DNA of 64,000 nucleotides from the NCBI GenBank assembly GCA_037349315.1, contig JBAIAC010000008.1:32834001-32898000 (forward strand), written 5' to 3'. Below the pieces are notes generated by a model. The model was not told the DNA's origin and searched no databases. It was given only the letters and a program-made list of their open reading frames with translations. The stretch is from Chelydra serpentina (lineage: Eukaryota > Chordata > Testudines > Chelydridae). Positions 50,640-63,070 of this stretch are shown here, piece after piece. Numbering within the stretch: the stretch's first letter is position 1; the number at the start of each line of letters is the position of its first letter. The position numbers were made by a program, and so were the translations under genes.

Positions 50640-51943
50640 AAGTGCCGCCTGATAGAGCTGATGGAAGAAAAGATCCGAGGATTGGAGATGCAGGTGGAAA
50701 CTCTGGTTGAGTTTAGACGGGGGTTTGAGCAGTTGATGGAGCAAAGGCACGAGGTGGCTGAAGGGGAAAGCTCAGAGATGCAGATGGAAGCAGGATCAAA
50801 GCCTCTGATGTGGGACTGCCGGGTGAAGAAAATGGACAGTGGAAGCATGTAACTTAGGGTACGTCTATACTTACGCGTCCGGTTGGAGGCGCGGGATCGA
50901 TGTTCTGGGTTCGATTTATCGCATCTTGTCTAGACGCGATAAATCGAACCAGGAAGTGCTCCGTCGTCGACGCTGGTAATCCAGCTCGACGAACGGAGTA
51001 GGCGGCGTCGACGGGGGAGCCTGCGCGCTGCGTGTGGACCACAGGTAAGTTCAAACTAAGATACTTCGACTTCAGCTACGTTATTAACGTAGCTGAAGTT
51101 GCGTATCTTATTTCGACAGGGGGGGTTAGTGTAGACCTAGCCTAAGAGAAGCAGGCAGAGGCAAAGACGGGCCAGTGAAAGAGAAATAGAGCTCAAGAAC
51201 AGGTTTGCAGAGTTGGAGAATGAAGAAAGGGTACAGCAGGTGGTCACTGAAGGTGGAAGGGCAAGGAAGAAGAGAAGAGCGGCTAGTCCCATAGAAGAAG
51301 GGGAAGAGTAGATGGAGACAACACCAAACATGAGCCCCAGAAGGATACAGGATGGGTTGAAGAGGATTACAAGGGAAAATAGGAATGGAAAGGACTTGCA
51401 GCCAGAGAGAACAGGGGATAGACTGGAGAATCGCACTGTCACCAGGAAAAGGCAGGTCTACGTGATTGGAGAATAGACAGGCCTGTAACCAGACCTGATC
51501 CAGAGAACAGAATGATGTGCTGTCTACCGGGTGCTACGATACGGGATGTGGACCTGAGGTTGAAGAGGATCCTAAAGGGAGCGGGAAAGAATCCATTGAT
51601 CATCCTTCACGTAGGAACAAATGACACGACTAGATTCTCCCTGGAACGAATCAAGGGGGACTATGCCAGGCTGGGGAAGACGCTTAAGGAAATCGAGGCT
51701 CAGGTGATCTTCAGTGGGATTCTGCCTGTTCCTAGAGAAGGGCAACAAAGGTGTGACAGGATTATGATGATCAACAGATGGCTCATTGATTGGTGCTACA
51801 AAGAGGGCTTTGGGATGTATGGCCACTGGGAGGCATTCATGGACAGAGGACTGTTCTCTAGGGATGGACTTCACCTGAGTAGGGAAGGAAATAGACTTCT
51901 AGGATGGAGGCTGGCACAACTGATCAAGAGAGCTTTAAACTAG
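50640..51943 (+). pseudogene. CR1 ORF1 (Cys motif, coiled coil, esterase-like domain), broken
   Basis: The N-terminal part shows CMKCRLIELMEEKIRGLE, a Cys pair leading into a coiled coil, up to a stop at 50,850. After the MITE come degraded basic segments. Then 51,512-51,943 is an open stretch with CCLPGATIRDVDLRL, LHVGTND (catalytic-block Asp region) and DGLHLS, the SGNH esterase-like domain typical of CR1 ORF1. It acts in the retrotransposition particle. It is dead through stops and the MITE insertion. Confidence 0.8.
50857..51142. mobile_element. Harbinger-type MITE, copy 4
   Basis: It starts GGGTACGTCTATACTTAC and ends GTTAGTGTAGACCTAGCC. Flanks are TTA (50854-50856) and TAA (51143-51145). 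The two internal palindromes are the same as in copies 1-3. It is inserted in CR1 ORF1, so it is younger than that CR1. Confidence 0.9.
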
Positions 51944-51949
51944 GAATTT

Positions 51950-54926
51950 GGGGGAGACGGTTGGGAGATGTCCAGGTAATCTCCACGCCGGATTTTAACA
52001 TTGAGAGGGAAGACAACGAAGTAAGAGAGGATATAGCCGGGGGTAGGAGAATGGACATAAGGAGGAAGGGCAGAGTGGATACTAGTCAAATAGGTCATAC
52101 TGGCAGTACAATGTCCATACCAAATTGGGTAAAGAATGTGAGTGAGGTCAAACAGCAAAAATTAAGATGTTTGTACACCAATGCAAGGAGCCTAGGTAAC
52201 AAAATGGAGGAATTAGAGCTATTGGTCCAGGAAGTGAAACCAGATATCATAGGAATAACTGAAACATGGTAGAATAGTAGTCATGACTGGAGTACAGGTA
52301 TTGAAGGGTATGTGCTGTTTAGGAAAGATAGAAATAAAGGTAAAGGTGGGGGAGTAGCATTGTATATCAATGATGAGGTAGACTGTAAAGAAATAAAAAG
52401 TGATGGAATGGATAAGACAGAGTCTGTCTGGGCAAAAATCACATTGGGGAAGAAAACTACTAGAGCCTCCCCTGGGATAGTGCTTGGGGTGTGCTAGACC
52501 ACCGGGATCTAATTTGGATATGGATAGAGACCTCGTTAATGTTTTTAAGGAAGTAAATACTAATGGGAACTGTGTGATCATGGGAGACTTCAACTTCCCA
52601 GATATAGATTGGAGAACAAGTGCTGGTAATAATCATAATAGGGCTCAGATTTTCCTAGATGTGATAGCTGATGAATTCCTTCATCAAGTAGTTGCTGAAC
52701 CAACAAGGGGGGATGACATTTTAGATTTGGTTTTGGTGAGTAGTGAGGACCTCATTGAAGAAATGGTTGTAGGGGACAACCTTGGCTTGAGTGATCATGA
52801 GCTAATTCAGTTCAAGCTAAATGGAAGGATAAACAACAATAAATCTGAGACTAGGGTTTTTGATTTCAAAAGGGCTAACTTTAATAAATTAAGGAAATTA
52901 GTTAGGGAAGTGGATTGGACTAAAGAATTTATGGACCTAAAGGTGGAGGAGGCCTGGGATTATTTCAAGTTAAAGTTGCAGAAGCTATCAGAAGCCTGTA
53001 TCCCAAGAAAGGGGAAACAATTCATAGGCAGGAGTTTTAGACCAAGCTGGATGAGCAAGCATCTCAGAGAGGTGATTAAGAAAAAACAGAAAGCATACAA
53101 GGAGTGGAAGATGGGAGGGATCAGCAAAGAAACCTACCTTATTGAGGTCAGAGCATGTAGGGATAAAGTGAGACAGGCTAAAAGGCATGTAGAATTGGAC
53201 CTTGCAAAGGGAATAAAAAGGTTTTATAGCCATATAAATAGGAAGAAAACAAAGAAAGAAGAAGTGGGACCGCTAAACACTGAGGATGGAGTGGAGGTTA
53301 AGGATAATCTAGGCATGGCCCAATATCTAAACAAATACTTTGCCTCAGTCTTTAATGAGGCTAATGAGGATCTTAGGAATAGTGGCAGCATGACAAATGG
53401 GAATAAGGATGTGGGGGTAGATATTACCATATCCGAGGTAGAAGCCAAACTTGAACAGCTTAATGAGAGTAAATCGGGCGGCCCAGATAATCTTCATCCA
53501 AGAATATTAAAGGAACTGGCACATGAAATTGCAAGCCCATTAGCAAAAAAATTTTATGAATCTCTAAACTCAGGGGTTGTACCATTTGACTGGAGAATAG
53601 CTAATATAGTTCCTATTTTTAAGAAAGGGAACAAAAGTGACCCGGGTAACTACAGGCCTGTTAGTTTGACATCTGTAGTATGCAAAGTCTTGGAAAAAAT
53701 TTTGAAGGAGAAAGTAGTTAAGGACCTTGAGGTCAATGGCAATTGGGACAAATTACAACATGGTTTTACAAAAGGTAGATCGTGCCAAACCAACTTGATC
53801 TCCTTCTTTGAGAATGTAACAGATTTTTTAGATAAAGGAAACGCAGTGGATCTAATCTACCTCGATTTCAGTAAGGCATTTGATACAGTACCACATGAGG
53901 AATTATTGGTTAAATTGGAAAAGATGGGGATCAATATGAAAATTGAGAGGTGGATAAGGAACTGGTTAAAGGGGAGACTACAGCGGGTCATACTGAAAGG
54001 TGAACTGTCAGGTTGGAGGGAGGTTACTAGTGGAGTTCCTCAAGGTTCATTTTTGGGACCAATTTTATTTAATCTTTTTATTACTGACCTCGGAACCAAA
54101 AGTGGGAGTGTGCTAATAAAGTTTACAGATGACACAAAGTTGGGAGGTATTGCCAATTCAGAAAAGTATCAGGATATCCTTCAGGAAGATCTGGATGACC
54201 TTGTAAACTGGAGTAATAGTAATAGGATGAAATTTATTAGTGAGAAGTGTAAGGTTATGCATTTAGGGATTAATAACAAGAATTTTAGTTATAAGCTGGG
54301 GACGCATCAGTTGGAAGTAACGGAAGAGGAGAAGGACCTCAGAGTCCTGGTTGATCACAGGATGACTATGAGTTGCCAATGTGATGTGGCCGTGAAAAAA
54401 AGCTAATGCGGTCTTGGGATGCATTAGGTGAGGTATTTCTAGTAGAGATAAGGAGGTGTTAGTACTGTTATACAAGGCATTGGTGAGACCTCATTTGGAA
54501 TACTGTGTGCAGTTCTGGTCTCCCATGTTTAAGAAGGATGAATTCAAACTGGAACAGGTACAAAGAAGGGCCACTAGGATGATCCGAGGAATGGAAAACC
54601 TGTTGTATGAAAGGAGACTCAAGGAGCTAGGTTTGTTTACCTTAACCAAAAGAAGGCTGAGGGGAGATATGATTGCTCTCTTTAAATATATCAGAGGGAT
54701 AAATACCAGGGAGGGAGAGGAATTATTTCAGCTCAGTACCAATGTGGACACAAGAACAAATGGATATAAACTGGCCATCAGGAAGTTTAGACTTGAAATT
54801 AGACGAAGGTTTCTAACCATCAGAGGAGTGAAGTTCTGGAACAGCCTTCCAAGGGAAGCAGTGGGGGCAAAAGACCTATCTGGCTTCAAGATTAAGCTAG
54901 ATACGTTTATGGAGGGGATGGTTTGA
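51950..54926 (+). pseudogene. CR1 ORF2, endonuclease and reverse transcriptase, four breaks
   Basis: The APE endonuclease (LRCLYTNARSLGNKMEELE, DIIGITETW, VIMGDFNFPDIDW, GLSDHELI) is followed by reverse transcriptase (GPDNLHPRILKELA, FKKGNKSDPGNYRPVSLTS, IYLDFSKAFDTVPH, SGVPQGS) and a C-terminal region ending at 54,926. Breaks seen are a TAG at 52,270-52,272 after ETW, a 2-base loss near 52,495 (compare 'ctatagacc' in the first CR1), an extra base in an A-run near 54,400, and a TGA near 54,428. The active-site box reads FTDD (54,122-54,133) instead of FADD. The longest open piece is 52,484-54,406. Confidence 0.9.
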
Positions 54927-57900
54927 TGGGATAACATGATCTTAGTCAAAGGTCAATTAATTGCCATCAGTGGTAAATAGGACCAATGGTCAATGATGGG
55001 ATGTTAGAAGTTACTACAGAGAACTTTTTCCTGGGTGTCTGGCTGGTGAGTCTTGCCCACATGCTCAGGGTTCAGCTGATCACCATATTTGGGGTCGGGA
55101 AGGAATTTTCCTCCAGGGTAGATTGGCAGAGGCCCTGGAGGTTTTTTGCCTTCCTCTGCAGCATGGGGCACGGGTCACTTACCGGAGGATTCTCTGCATT
55201 TTGAAGTCTTTAAACCATGATTTGAGGACTTCAATAGCTGAGACATAGGTGAGAGGATTATTCCAGGAGTGGGTGGGTGAGATTCTGTGGCCTGCATTGT
55301 GCAGGAGGTCAGACTAGATGATCATAATGGTCCCTTCTGACCTTAAAGTCTATGAGTCTATTGTCTTAAACAGGCTAGCAGCATATGGGCCCGGGAACTT
55401 TGGGTCACCAGCAGCTGCTGTTCTCTCTCTCCTTTTGTTGCCCTCAGGAGTGAGATATCAGCTAAAACCACCACAGCCTGTGAAAAATGTTGCCTGTATC
55501 CACTCCCAGTGCCCTATACTCAGTTTCATGTATCCCAGCAATTCCCTCCCTATTTCCCTCATCACTGGCAGGTCATACCCACTGTGGCTGGTGCTGTGAG
55601 TGGTACCTTGATCAAGCATTCCAAAGAAGAAGTGCCAGTAAGCATGTCTTGTTTAACACTTTAGGGAGAAAGTGAATGGGAGATTTATGCATCTTAAGTT
55701 ATGCTTTCTGTACATACCATATTGACAATGGTACTTCCATGTGAATTATTTGTTGCTATGACCATTGTGGCCTTGAGGCATAGACCCTCTACATCAGTGG
55801 AATGAGTCACCCAGATAAGGAGGAGGAGGGGGGGAAAGGATGTGGCAGGACACGTTCTTTGAGATCCTGCAAAGCCAGTGTTGCATCAGACCTTGACTAG
55901 AGGCCCTAGAAGGTGAACATTGCAGACAACCTGTAGAAGGAATGAACAGAGAGGAGAAATACCCAGGAGTCCCAACAGGAAAAGGAGAGGAAGATGCACC
56001 AGAACATAAAGGATCTTATCCATCAGCAAATGCATATGCTGCAGAATCTTGTGAACCTCCAAATTCAACAATCCCAGCTTCAACTGCCACTTCAGTCAGT
56101 GGAGAACTGCAACATAGCACCTCCCTAAACCCCCGCTCAGCATTCAACATGGCCTCAGGGCCAGCACTCCACACAAGGGGGAACCACAGCTTCACATACA
56201 TCAACTGTGGCTCTCACAGGTCAGTGTATGTGTAACTACAATGGACAACAACGATCCTTTCCCTTGTTTATTTAGGTTCCAAAAAATTATGTTAAAATAT
56301 ATTTACTATTGTGTTCTTCAGATTATTTGTTAGTTACTGTTTCTGAAACTGAATAAAACTCTTTTATTTTGAAAGTGATTAATCTTTATTAGTGTACAAC
56401 CCATGGTGTATAATGCCTGTTGGCAGTGAACGTTATGGTCTTGTACACTCATGACCCATAGGACCAGTGGCAAACAGAGTAGTCGTCAGAAATGTACAGC
56501 AAGCACTCCAGCATTATTAGTTTCACTGACAGTGATAGATGCACAGATGTGCAGCAAGCACACGGTTCCTAACAGGCCCCCAAACTGCTGCCCCAGGGTT
56601 GAGCACAGTACACCATAACACATTACTGTGGCTCACAGTTACTGTGCTCTTTCAAAGCCTCCCTATGCCAGATAGCTCCATGTTGAGCTCGTCTGATAGC
56701 CCTTGTGGCTGGCTGTTCAATCTCATCTGACAGCCACTTCATTTCCCCCCTCCACTCCAGTGGCAAATTCTCCCCTTTGCTTCACAAATATTATGCAGGA
56801 CACAACAGGCAGCTATAACCATTGGGATAGTTTTTGCATTGATATCCAATCTGGTGAGTACACAATGCCAGTGCCCTTTCAGTCTATGAAAAGCACACTC
56901 AACTGTCATTCCACACCTACTGAGTCTATAGTTGAATCTCTCCTTGGTTCTGTTGAGGTGACCAGTGTACAGCTTCATGAGTCAGGGGATTAAGGGGAAG
57001 GCAGGTTCCCCCAGGATCACTAATAGCATTTCAACATTGCCAATGGTAATCCACCAGTCAGGAAAAAGGTCCATGCTTGTAGCTCTCTGAACAATCCTGT
57101 GTTCTTAAAGGTGCAAGCATCATTCTCTGACCTGCCAACACTGACGGAGAAGCATCCCCAATGGCCCACCAACACCTGCATATCCATAGAAGATTAGCCC
57201 TTTCTGTTGATGTAATCTGTGGCAATGTGCTCTGGAGCCATGATAAGGACATGAGAGCCATCTGTTGCTCTACTGCCGTTCGGGAACCTCGTAGCTGCAA
57301 AGCCATCCATGATGTCCTGCACATTGCCAAGGATCACAGCCTTGCTTGACAGGAGGTGATTAATGGTACTACACACGGGCATGACTATGGCCCCCACATG
57401 GATTTGCCAACTCCATAATGACTTCCTACTGACCGATAGCAATCTGGCATTGCGAATTTCTACAGTGTGTGATTGCCACTCACTTCTCAACTGTCGGTGA
57501 AGCTCTGGTTGGTGTCCCTGTGTTGGATTGCTGGGATGAGCTCAGCACACCGTCCCAGGAACGTGGCCTTGTGCATCCAAAAGTTCTGCAGCTACTGCTC
57601 ATCATCCCAAACCTGCATTGTGATCCAATCCCACCAGTCAGTGCTAGTTTCTCAAGCCCAGAAGAGGTGCTCCATCATCTGCAGCTGTGCCATGAACACC
57701 ACCAATAAACATGAATTGTTTCTTGCTATGACCCACAGCAATCAGTACTCCAATAAATTGTCTTGTTCCCCACAGTTCTTCTTGAGGATCTGCAAATACC
57801 GGAGGATTGTGGATCTTATGTTTTCGCTACACTCTTGACAATTGTACAGAGTTGTGTAGGCTCCACACTTCTGTGGGAGATGGTGGGCAGAAAGAAGTCT

Positions 57901-58204
57901 AGCACAGTATCATGGGAAATTGAAAATCGGCACAAAAATTATGGGATAGAGATGATATAATGGTATGGAGAATGTTGCATTATGGGACATTAAGCCCTTG
58001 CTCCCGCTGAATGATGGCAGTTTGCTCACTGGGATACCAGCTCATGGTGTACTGTCCTGTGCATCAACACAAACACGCCTGGTGAGTACGCACAGCACTG
58101 ACACAAGGAGCCAAGTATGAATGCACACAAGCAATGTACTAACTGTAATGGATATATGCCAACATAACTTACATTGGCAAAACTTTGTAGTATAAATATG
58201 GCAT

Positions 58205-59950
58205 AAGTCAGAAACCTACTAAACTTGTTTTACCATTCTTCATATTCCTCCTTTTTGTTTGCTGTCATGTCTCACAACTCTTCAGGCTCCTGCTTTCACA
58301 AGGCATTGGAAGATGATGACTTTGTGGAAGGAAAGTGCATTCAGCCCAAGTACATAGTTTTGTTGTTTATAATGTAAGACGGTATTGCAATAAAACATAC
58401 ATTGTAAAAAACACACCCAAGTGATGCCAACTCTCTATTTATTTTATAGTGATATGGCTACAGTGATTATGAACTCATTATCTTTGATTACAGAAACATA
58501 AAATGCTGATTTCTAACATTTAGTGTTTCAGTAAGTACGGCATCAACAGCTTTCAAGATGCTTTGGAAATGGACGGCATTTATATTTTCAGAGATGACTC
58601 ACCACTTGCATGTTATGCAACCCTGATTATTACTGAGACAATCAGCAAACAAATCAGGTTTTATAATACACACACACACACACAAATATTTAGAAGGGAG
58701 ATTCACAGTATTCTGTGCTGGGATAGCACTATTACCAAATCAAATGTAATGACACTAATACGGAATACTCACACTCCGAGTAACTTCCCATGTATGCCTT
58801 CCTTCAGAAATGTTGTTTCTTTTATTTCTCCACAATGAAGATATTTTGCAATGCATTTAAAATGATTGTACTTCTTAATTCTGTTATAGGATTGTTGAGT
58901 GAATAAAAAAGACCTATTATGTTATGTAATTCATTTCCTGCTAATGCAAGTTTATTCTCCATAGCACATTTTTTCTAATGCTTCTGCCAGGCTAATATTA
59001 ACTGTTTCCAAACGTGTTGATTCCATCTTGTTCTATTACAGATACATTCTAAATCATAAATTGTTACAGGTATGAATATTTTGGGTTAAGTTTTGCCTGT
59101 GGTATGGGGGCTCTAGAAGGTGCTTAGAAGTCAAGAGAAGTATGGCGGCTTCTGCACCTTATGTCAAGGTGCAGTAAGTGTTCTCCTGCTTGGGCAAATT
59201 CCTCCTAATCTGTGTAGATGGGGCAGGCAATAGCTCCACCTCCTCCACTTTGGAGAAGCTAGCACTACTGCAGGTGCTAGTCAGGAGCAATGGTTAAACT
59301 CAGGTGAGCATTAGGATTACAAATGTGTCTGGCACCTGCAAATGGACATTAATGGAGGGAAAGCTCCTTGTACACTCCCCTTCCTTGTGCATATCCACGG
59401 GGATAGACAACATCTGGCCCCTTGACAGCAAGGGCAATTAGTCAATGGAACCGTTTGTCAAATTATGATACAGTCATTAGAGGGGTCCAAGGCTGATTTT
59501 GATAACTACATGGTAAAAATGGCATAAAGTCCTTCCTGATTAATTCACCAGGATAGACAACTGAGTTACCTTCTTAGTCAGACCCAGCTATCTACCAAAC
59601 ATTATTATATAGGTCTCTGAAAATAGGCCTATACATTTACACAAGTACTATTATTATTATTAGTCCCAGGATTTGATAACTGTTCTGTAGCACTAATGCT
59701 ATTTTAAATGTTATTGTTATAGTTTTTTGTTGTACTGCTATTCATATAGGTGAGACTTTTAAAATTTAGGTCCTTGTTAAGAAGCGTCGTGCTTGAGATT
59801 TTGGAAGACATTTAATGTCTAACTCTATAAAGAAATGATCTTGGAGCTTGTTCAAACTTATTGAGATAAGAACCAAGATACAATATTTTAGACTGTTTCA
59901 TTTTTAAAATCTTTACCTACCAAGAAAAATCTTGTAATTTTCCCCCCCAG
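58205..59950. other. Non-coding stretch
   Basis: AT-rich. A CA microsatellite lies at about 58,664-58,684. A segment near 59,440-59,560 resembles part of a CR1 3' UTR but is too diverged to call. No gene seen. Confidence 0.4.
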
Positions 59951-60055
59951 AGACAAGGTGGGGAAGATATCTTTCATTGGACCAACTTCTGCTGATGAGA
60001 GAGACGAGCTTTCAAGCCACACAGAGCTCTTCATGTCTGGGAAAGGTACACCAAA
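59951..60055 (+). mobile_element. Penelope-like element, 3'-end fragment of another subfamily
   Basis: The sequence 'agacaaggtggggaagatat', 'tcattggaccaacttctgct' and 'gagctttcaagccacacaga' matches the 3' end of a common turtle Penelope subfamily as I remember it. Confidence 0.7.
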
Positions 60056-61974
60056 ACATATTACCTCACCTGCCTTGTCTCTTTAATATCCTGGGATCAA
60101 CATGCCTACAACTACACTCTCTTTTTTCCCTTCATTGGCATTCATATAACATTGGCATTTTTATTTCTTCCATATTATTTCTGGATGTCAGTTTTGAGAA
60201 CACTAGTTGCCTGAGGTTGAACCTGGTAAAGAAAATAATGAGAAGGTTTGAAACTGCGCCTGGATATTGCTAATATAGAAAGGTGTGCCCATTTTTTGCT
60301 CCTCTTACTACTCAAGAGCTTCCCCTGATGTCTTGAAATACATTGATTACTGTATAATTAATACAACAAAAGGTCTCTGCTAGCCTCCCAATATTAAAAT
60401 ATTTAGGACTACTATACAGTACTATGATGTTTAAGGCTATCATTTAATATTTATCGACAAAACTACATTTGCTGCTGACTTGTGAATATGGGCAGAGCAG
60501 CAGATACTAAAACCTATGTCTGCAACCTGGATCTGAACATGGGATGTGTTTCCAGATCTGTACTGCACTACTTAGTGATCAAACAGTAGCCCAGTGACTA
60601 GCCCCACATGGGATTGTTTTATGTGTTTGTGTGTCCCACAGTGATGACTTCTCTGACTTTAATCCCAGTAAACTTGGTTTGTGTCCTTGATCATTAGGCA
60701 TTTCCCATCCATCCTTCTAGAAAAAATGTGGGGTTCAGAGATACTCTTATGGTGCTGGTCTAGCACCTTGTTTTTCAGTTCCCACCATGTTTTTCACTAG
60801 CAGTCACTGCTTTTGAGGCAATTAGGTTTACAGAACAACAGTATGATGCCTCTGTTAGTACCAGTTAATAAAAATTAATGCTTTTAGTTCTTTCTTTCGG
60901 TATATTGGATTCATTTATATATCAACTATTCTCTAGAATTTTTATCTTCAGCAAAGAGTATGTCTGAATTCTAAGGCCCAGAACACTGGTCCTTGACTGA
61001 TAAGTAACCCTATTCAGGGGTTTTACCAATGATGCTATATTTTAACAATCTTGAGAGCCTTCATGTCTGTACAACTCCAGATATTCTTGGAAACCATCTC
61101 GTTGGAAATTAATAAGGGATGATTGTTACAGCAAATGTTTTCTGTTGGGGAATCAACATGGAAGAATGATGGTAGGGTAAGAAGTACCCACTAAGAGATA
61201 TTATCTTGAAGAATTGTTAGTCCTCTCAGTTATAAATAATCATGCCTTCACACATAGATCAGGTAAACTGAGAATATGTAGAATTTACATCACAACATAT
61301 CTTTCTGGGAAAGTATTCTCGGCAACGAGGTTTCCTTTGTCTGAAATCCTATATAATGATATTGATATGAAAACTTAGTTGGGGAAATTAAAACTGCACG
61401 TCCCTACCAGACACAGAAGAGACACATATCCAGCTCTTAGTTCGACAACAAAGGGTGTATTCTGTTTAGTGCTGTTCTAATCTCTGACTGATAATCTGAT
61501 TTTAAATAATTTCAATTGAGCCTGTTATTTCGACAATCTTGAGTCATCAATTTAAACACACAACACCTCAGAACCACCTACCACATCTAATGTCTCTACC
61601 TGCGCTGACAGCTGTCACAATTTGATTGTGAGTCTCACAGGATTTGGTGTTTTCAGATAAATCCCCATGTCCTGGAGATTGGGGATTATATGGCAATCTC
61701 AGCCATCATGGTTGCAAAGAAGAGCTTGAAAACATGACCCTACTGTACCTGATGGCTAGAAAGCAGAAGGCAGACAGAAAGAGCCCCAAGCTGACTATTT
61801 AAAAAAAAATTAATTCATATTGATACCTCCACACTCAACAATCTAAGACATAGTCTGTAGACCCCCATGAGTCCACAGAACACAGATTGAAAACCACTGT
61901 TAGTGGAAAGTTTGAAGAGCAGAAAGTGGTAAGATTTATGATGGTCCTGAGTGCCTGTGGGGATTTGTTCCCTG
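60056..61974. other. Non-coding stretch
   Basis: No gene or repeat recognised. Confidence 0.4.
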
Positions 61975-62240
61975 GCTGGTCTGGTGAATATGGCACGTTG
62001 GACTAAGACTCAGTACAGATATGTTAAATTCTGAGGTCTGCCACAGACGTCTCATGTAACCTTGGGGAAGTCACTTAATCTCTCTGTGTTTCAGTTCCCA
62101 TCTGTAAATTGGTAGTAATAGTACTTCCTTTGTTTGTCTTCTCTTTGAGTAGAGACTGTCTCATTATGTTTTTGTACAGTGCCTGGCACAATGGCGCCTC
62201 TGGGTGCTACCATAATACAAATGAAAAATAATTATAGCTA
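61975..62240 (+). mobile_element. MIR-type SINE, nearly complete
   Basis: A degraded tRNA-like head ('gcacgttggactaagactca', 'gaggtctgccacagacg') precedes the MIR core ('accttggggaagtcacttaa', 'tctctctgtgtttcagttcc') and a 3' tail with 'gtacagtgcctggcacaatg' and an A-rich end. It is plus strand. Confidence 0.8.
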
Positions 62241-62587
62241 ATCACAGTTTCACAGTCAGATTACTGACATTTTTCAGCATTTCACATATCCCTGTTATGA
62301 AGAAGTAAATCATGCAGGCCATAAATCCCCTTCCCTCAATTTCTTCAACTGGGATTTCTCCATGTTCAACAATTTAGAACAGTCCAGTCATGTCACACTT
62401 CTTTTCCCACAAAACACACATCCACCTTCACTCTTTTCTCTTTGATCACAGTCCACATTTATGAACCACTGACTTTTTAATGGCATATCTTACATTTTAA
62501 AATATATACTTGAAAATGCCTCAAAAAAATCTCAGTCTGTTACTTCACCTGTCATCTTTTTGGGCCCATTGTTCTGTTATGTGTTTG
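62241..62587. other. Non-coding stretch
   Basis: No gene or repeat recognised. Confidence 0.4.
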
Positions 62588-63070
62588 TGTAACGCACAAA
62601 CCTCCTGAGTGTGGTGCTCTGTTCCCTCTAGTGGCACCAAGACCACTTAGATCAGAGATGAGTTAGTCTGCTACAGCCTTAGCTAACGGGGGGGGGGGGC
62701 GGTGGTGGTTTTTAGCTCATGCAGTAGAGGCTTATGTATTTAGCTCCAGATGTCCTAGGTTCAAACCCGCTTGCCAGCAACCGCGGTCTGTTGGTGTTAC
62801 AAGTGGGGGCTCATCCAGGATTTCAACTGGGAAGACTCTGAAGCTCCGGATGCGCTTCCTCAGCTAGGGGAAGTATGTAACCCACACACTTCCTGGGTGT
62901 AGTGCTGTGTCCCCTCTTATGGCACGGAGACCACTTAGAGATTAATGAGTCTGCTACAACCTTAGCTAAGGACCATGTTTTTAGCTCATGCAGTAAAGGC
63001 TCATGCATTTAGCTCCAGAGGTCCCAGGTTCAATTCTGCCCACTGGCGACCGGGGTCTGTCAGCGTTTCA
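62588..63070 (+). mobile_element. Miniature LTR retroelement (TRIM-like), 483 bp
   Basis: LTR 1 is 62588-62801 (TGTAACGCAC...GGTGTTACA) and LTR 2 is 62876-63070 (TGTAACCCAC...GCGTTTCA); the two are clearly homologous along their length. Only 74 bp lies between them. It starts AG TGGGGGCTCATCCAGGAT (62804-62821), which looks like a tRNA-Pro primer-binding site, and ends with a purine tract AGGGGAAG (62866-62873) just before LTR 2. The flanks share only TTG. There is no coding capacity. A tandem SINE is the alternative reading. Confidence 0.6.
62713..62768 (+). promoter_or_regulatory. tRNA-like A and B boxes inside LTR 1
   Basis: TAGCTCATGCAGTAGAGG (62713-62730) resembles a pol III A box and GGTTCAAACCC (62758-62768) a B box. 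In LTR 2 the equivalents are at 62982-62999 and 63027-63037, with the same 45-bp start-to-start spacing. The stems do not fold as a full tRNA, so this is tRNA-derived and not a functional tRNA gene. Confidence 0.5.

Larger units (their letters stand above)
50604..55359 (+). mobile_element. CR1 LINE, nearly full length, with an inserted MITE
   Basis: It runs from inside ORF1 (50,604) to the 3' end at 55,359 and is inserted in Harbinger relative B. The flanks on both sides continue the same Harbinger ORF. It carries ORF1 (to 51,943), ORF2 (about 51,950-54,926) and a 430-bp 3' UTR. A MITE (50,857-51,142) sits in ORF1. Its sequence is close to the minus-strand copy at 43.7 kb, so both belong to one recently active subfamily. 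Confidence 0.92.
50475..58204. mobile_element. Decayed Harbinger relative B, split by a CR1
   Basis: The left part (50,475-50,603) holds the minus-strand third-ORF remnant (LPAEVIAEWHGKVPYHRGRN). After the CR1 the same ORF continues at 55,360-55,462 (PGPYAASLFKT and, in another frame, ADISLLRATKGERE). A Myb-gene exon 2 remnant lies at about 55,790-56,236 (plus strand; IQQSQLQLPLQSVEN in one frame). The transposase remnant follows on the minus strand at about 57,690-56,590 (STDWWD, ATDGSHVLIMAPEHIATDY, KGHWHCVLTRLDINAK, PMVIAACCVLHNICEAKG). The right end is near 58,204, with a diverged terminal repeat before TAA. All genes are dead. Confidence 0.75.

Noticed and set aside
62713..63037. Possible tRNA genes
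   Set aside because: A and B boxes are present but acceptor, anticodon and T stems do not pair properly, and the motif is part of a repeated LTR-like unit.
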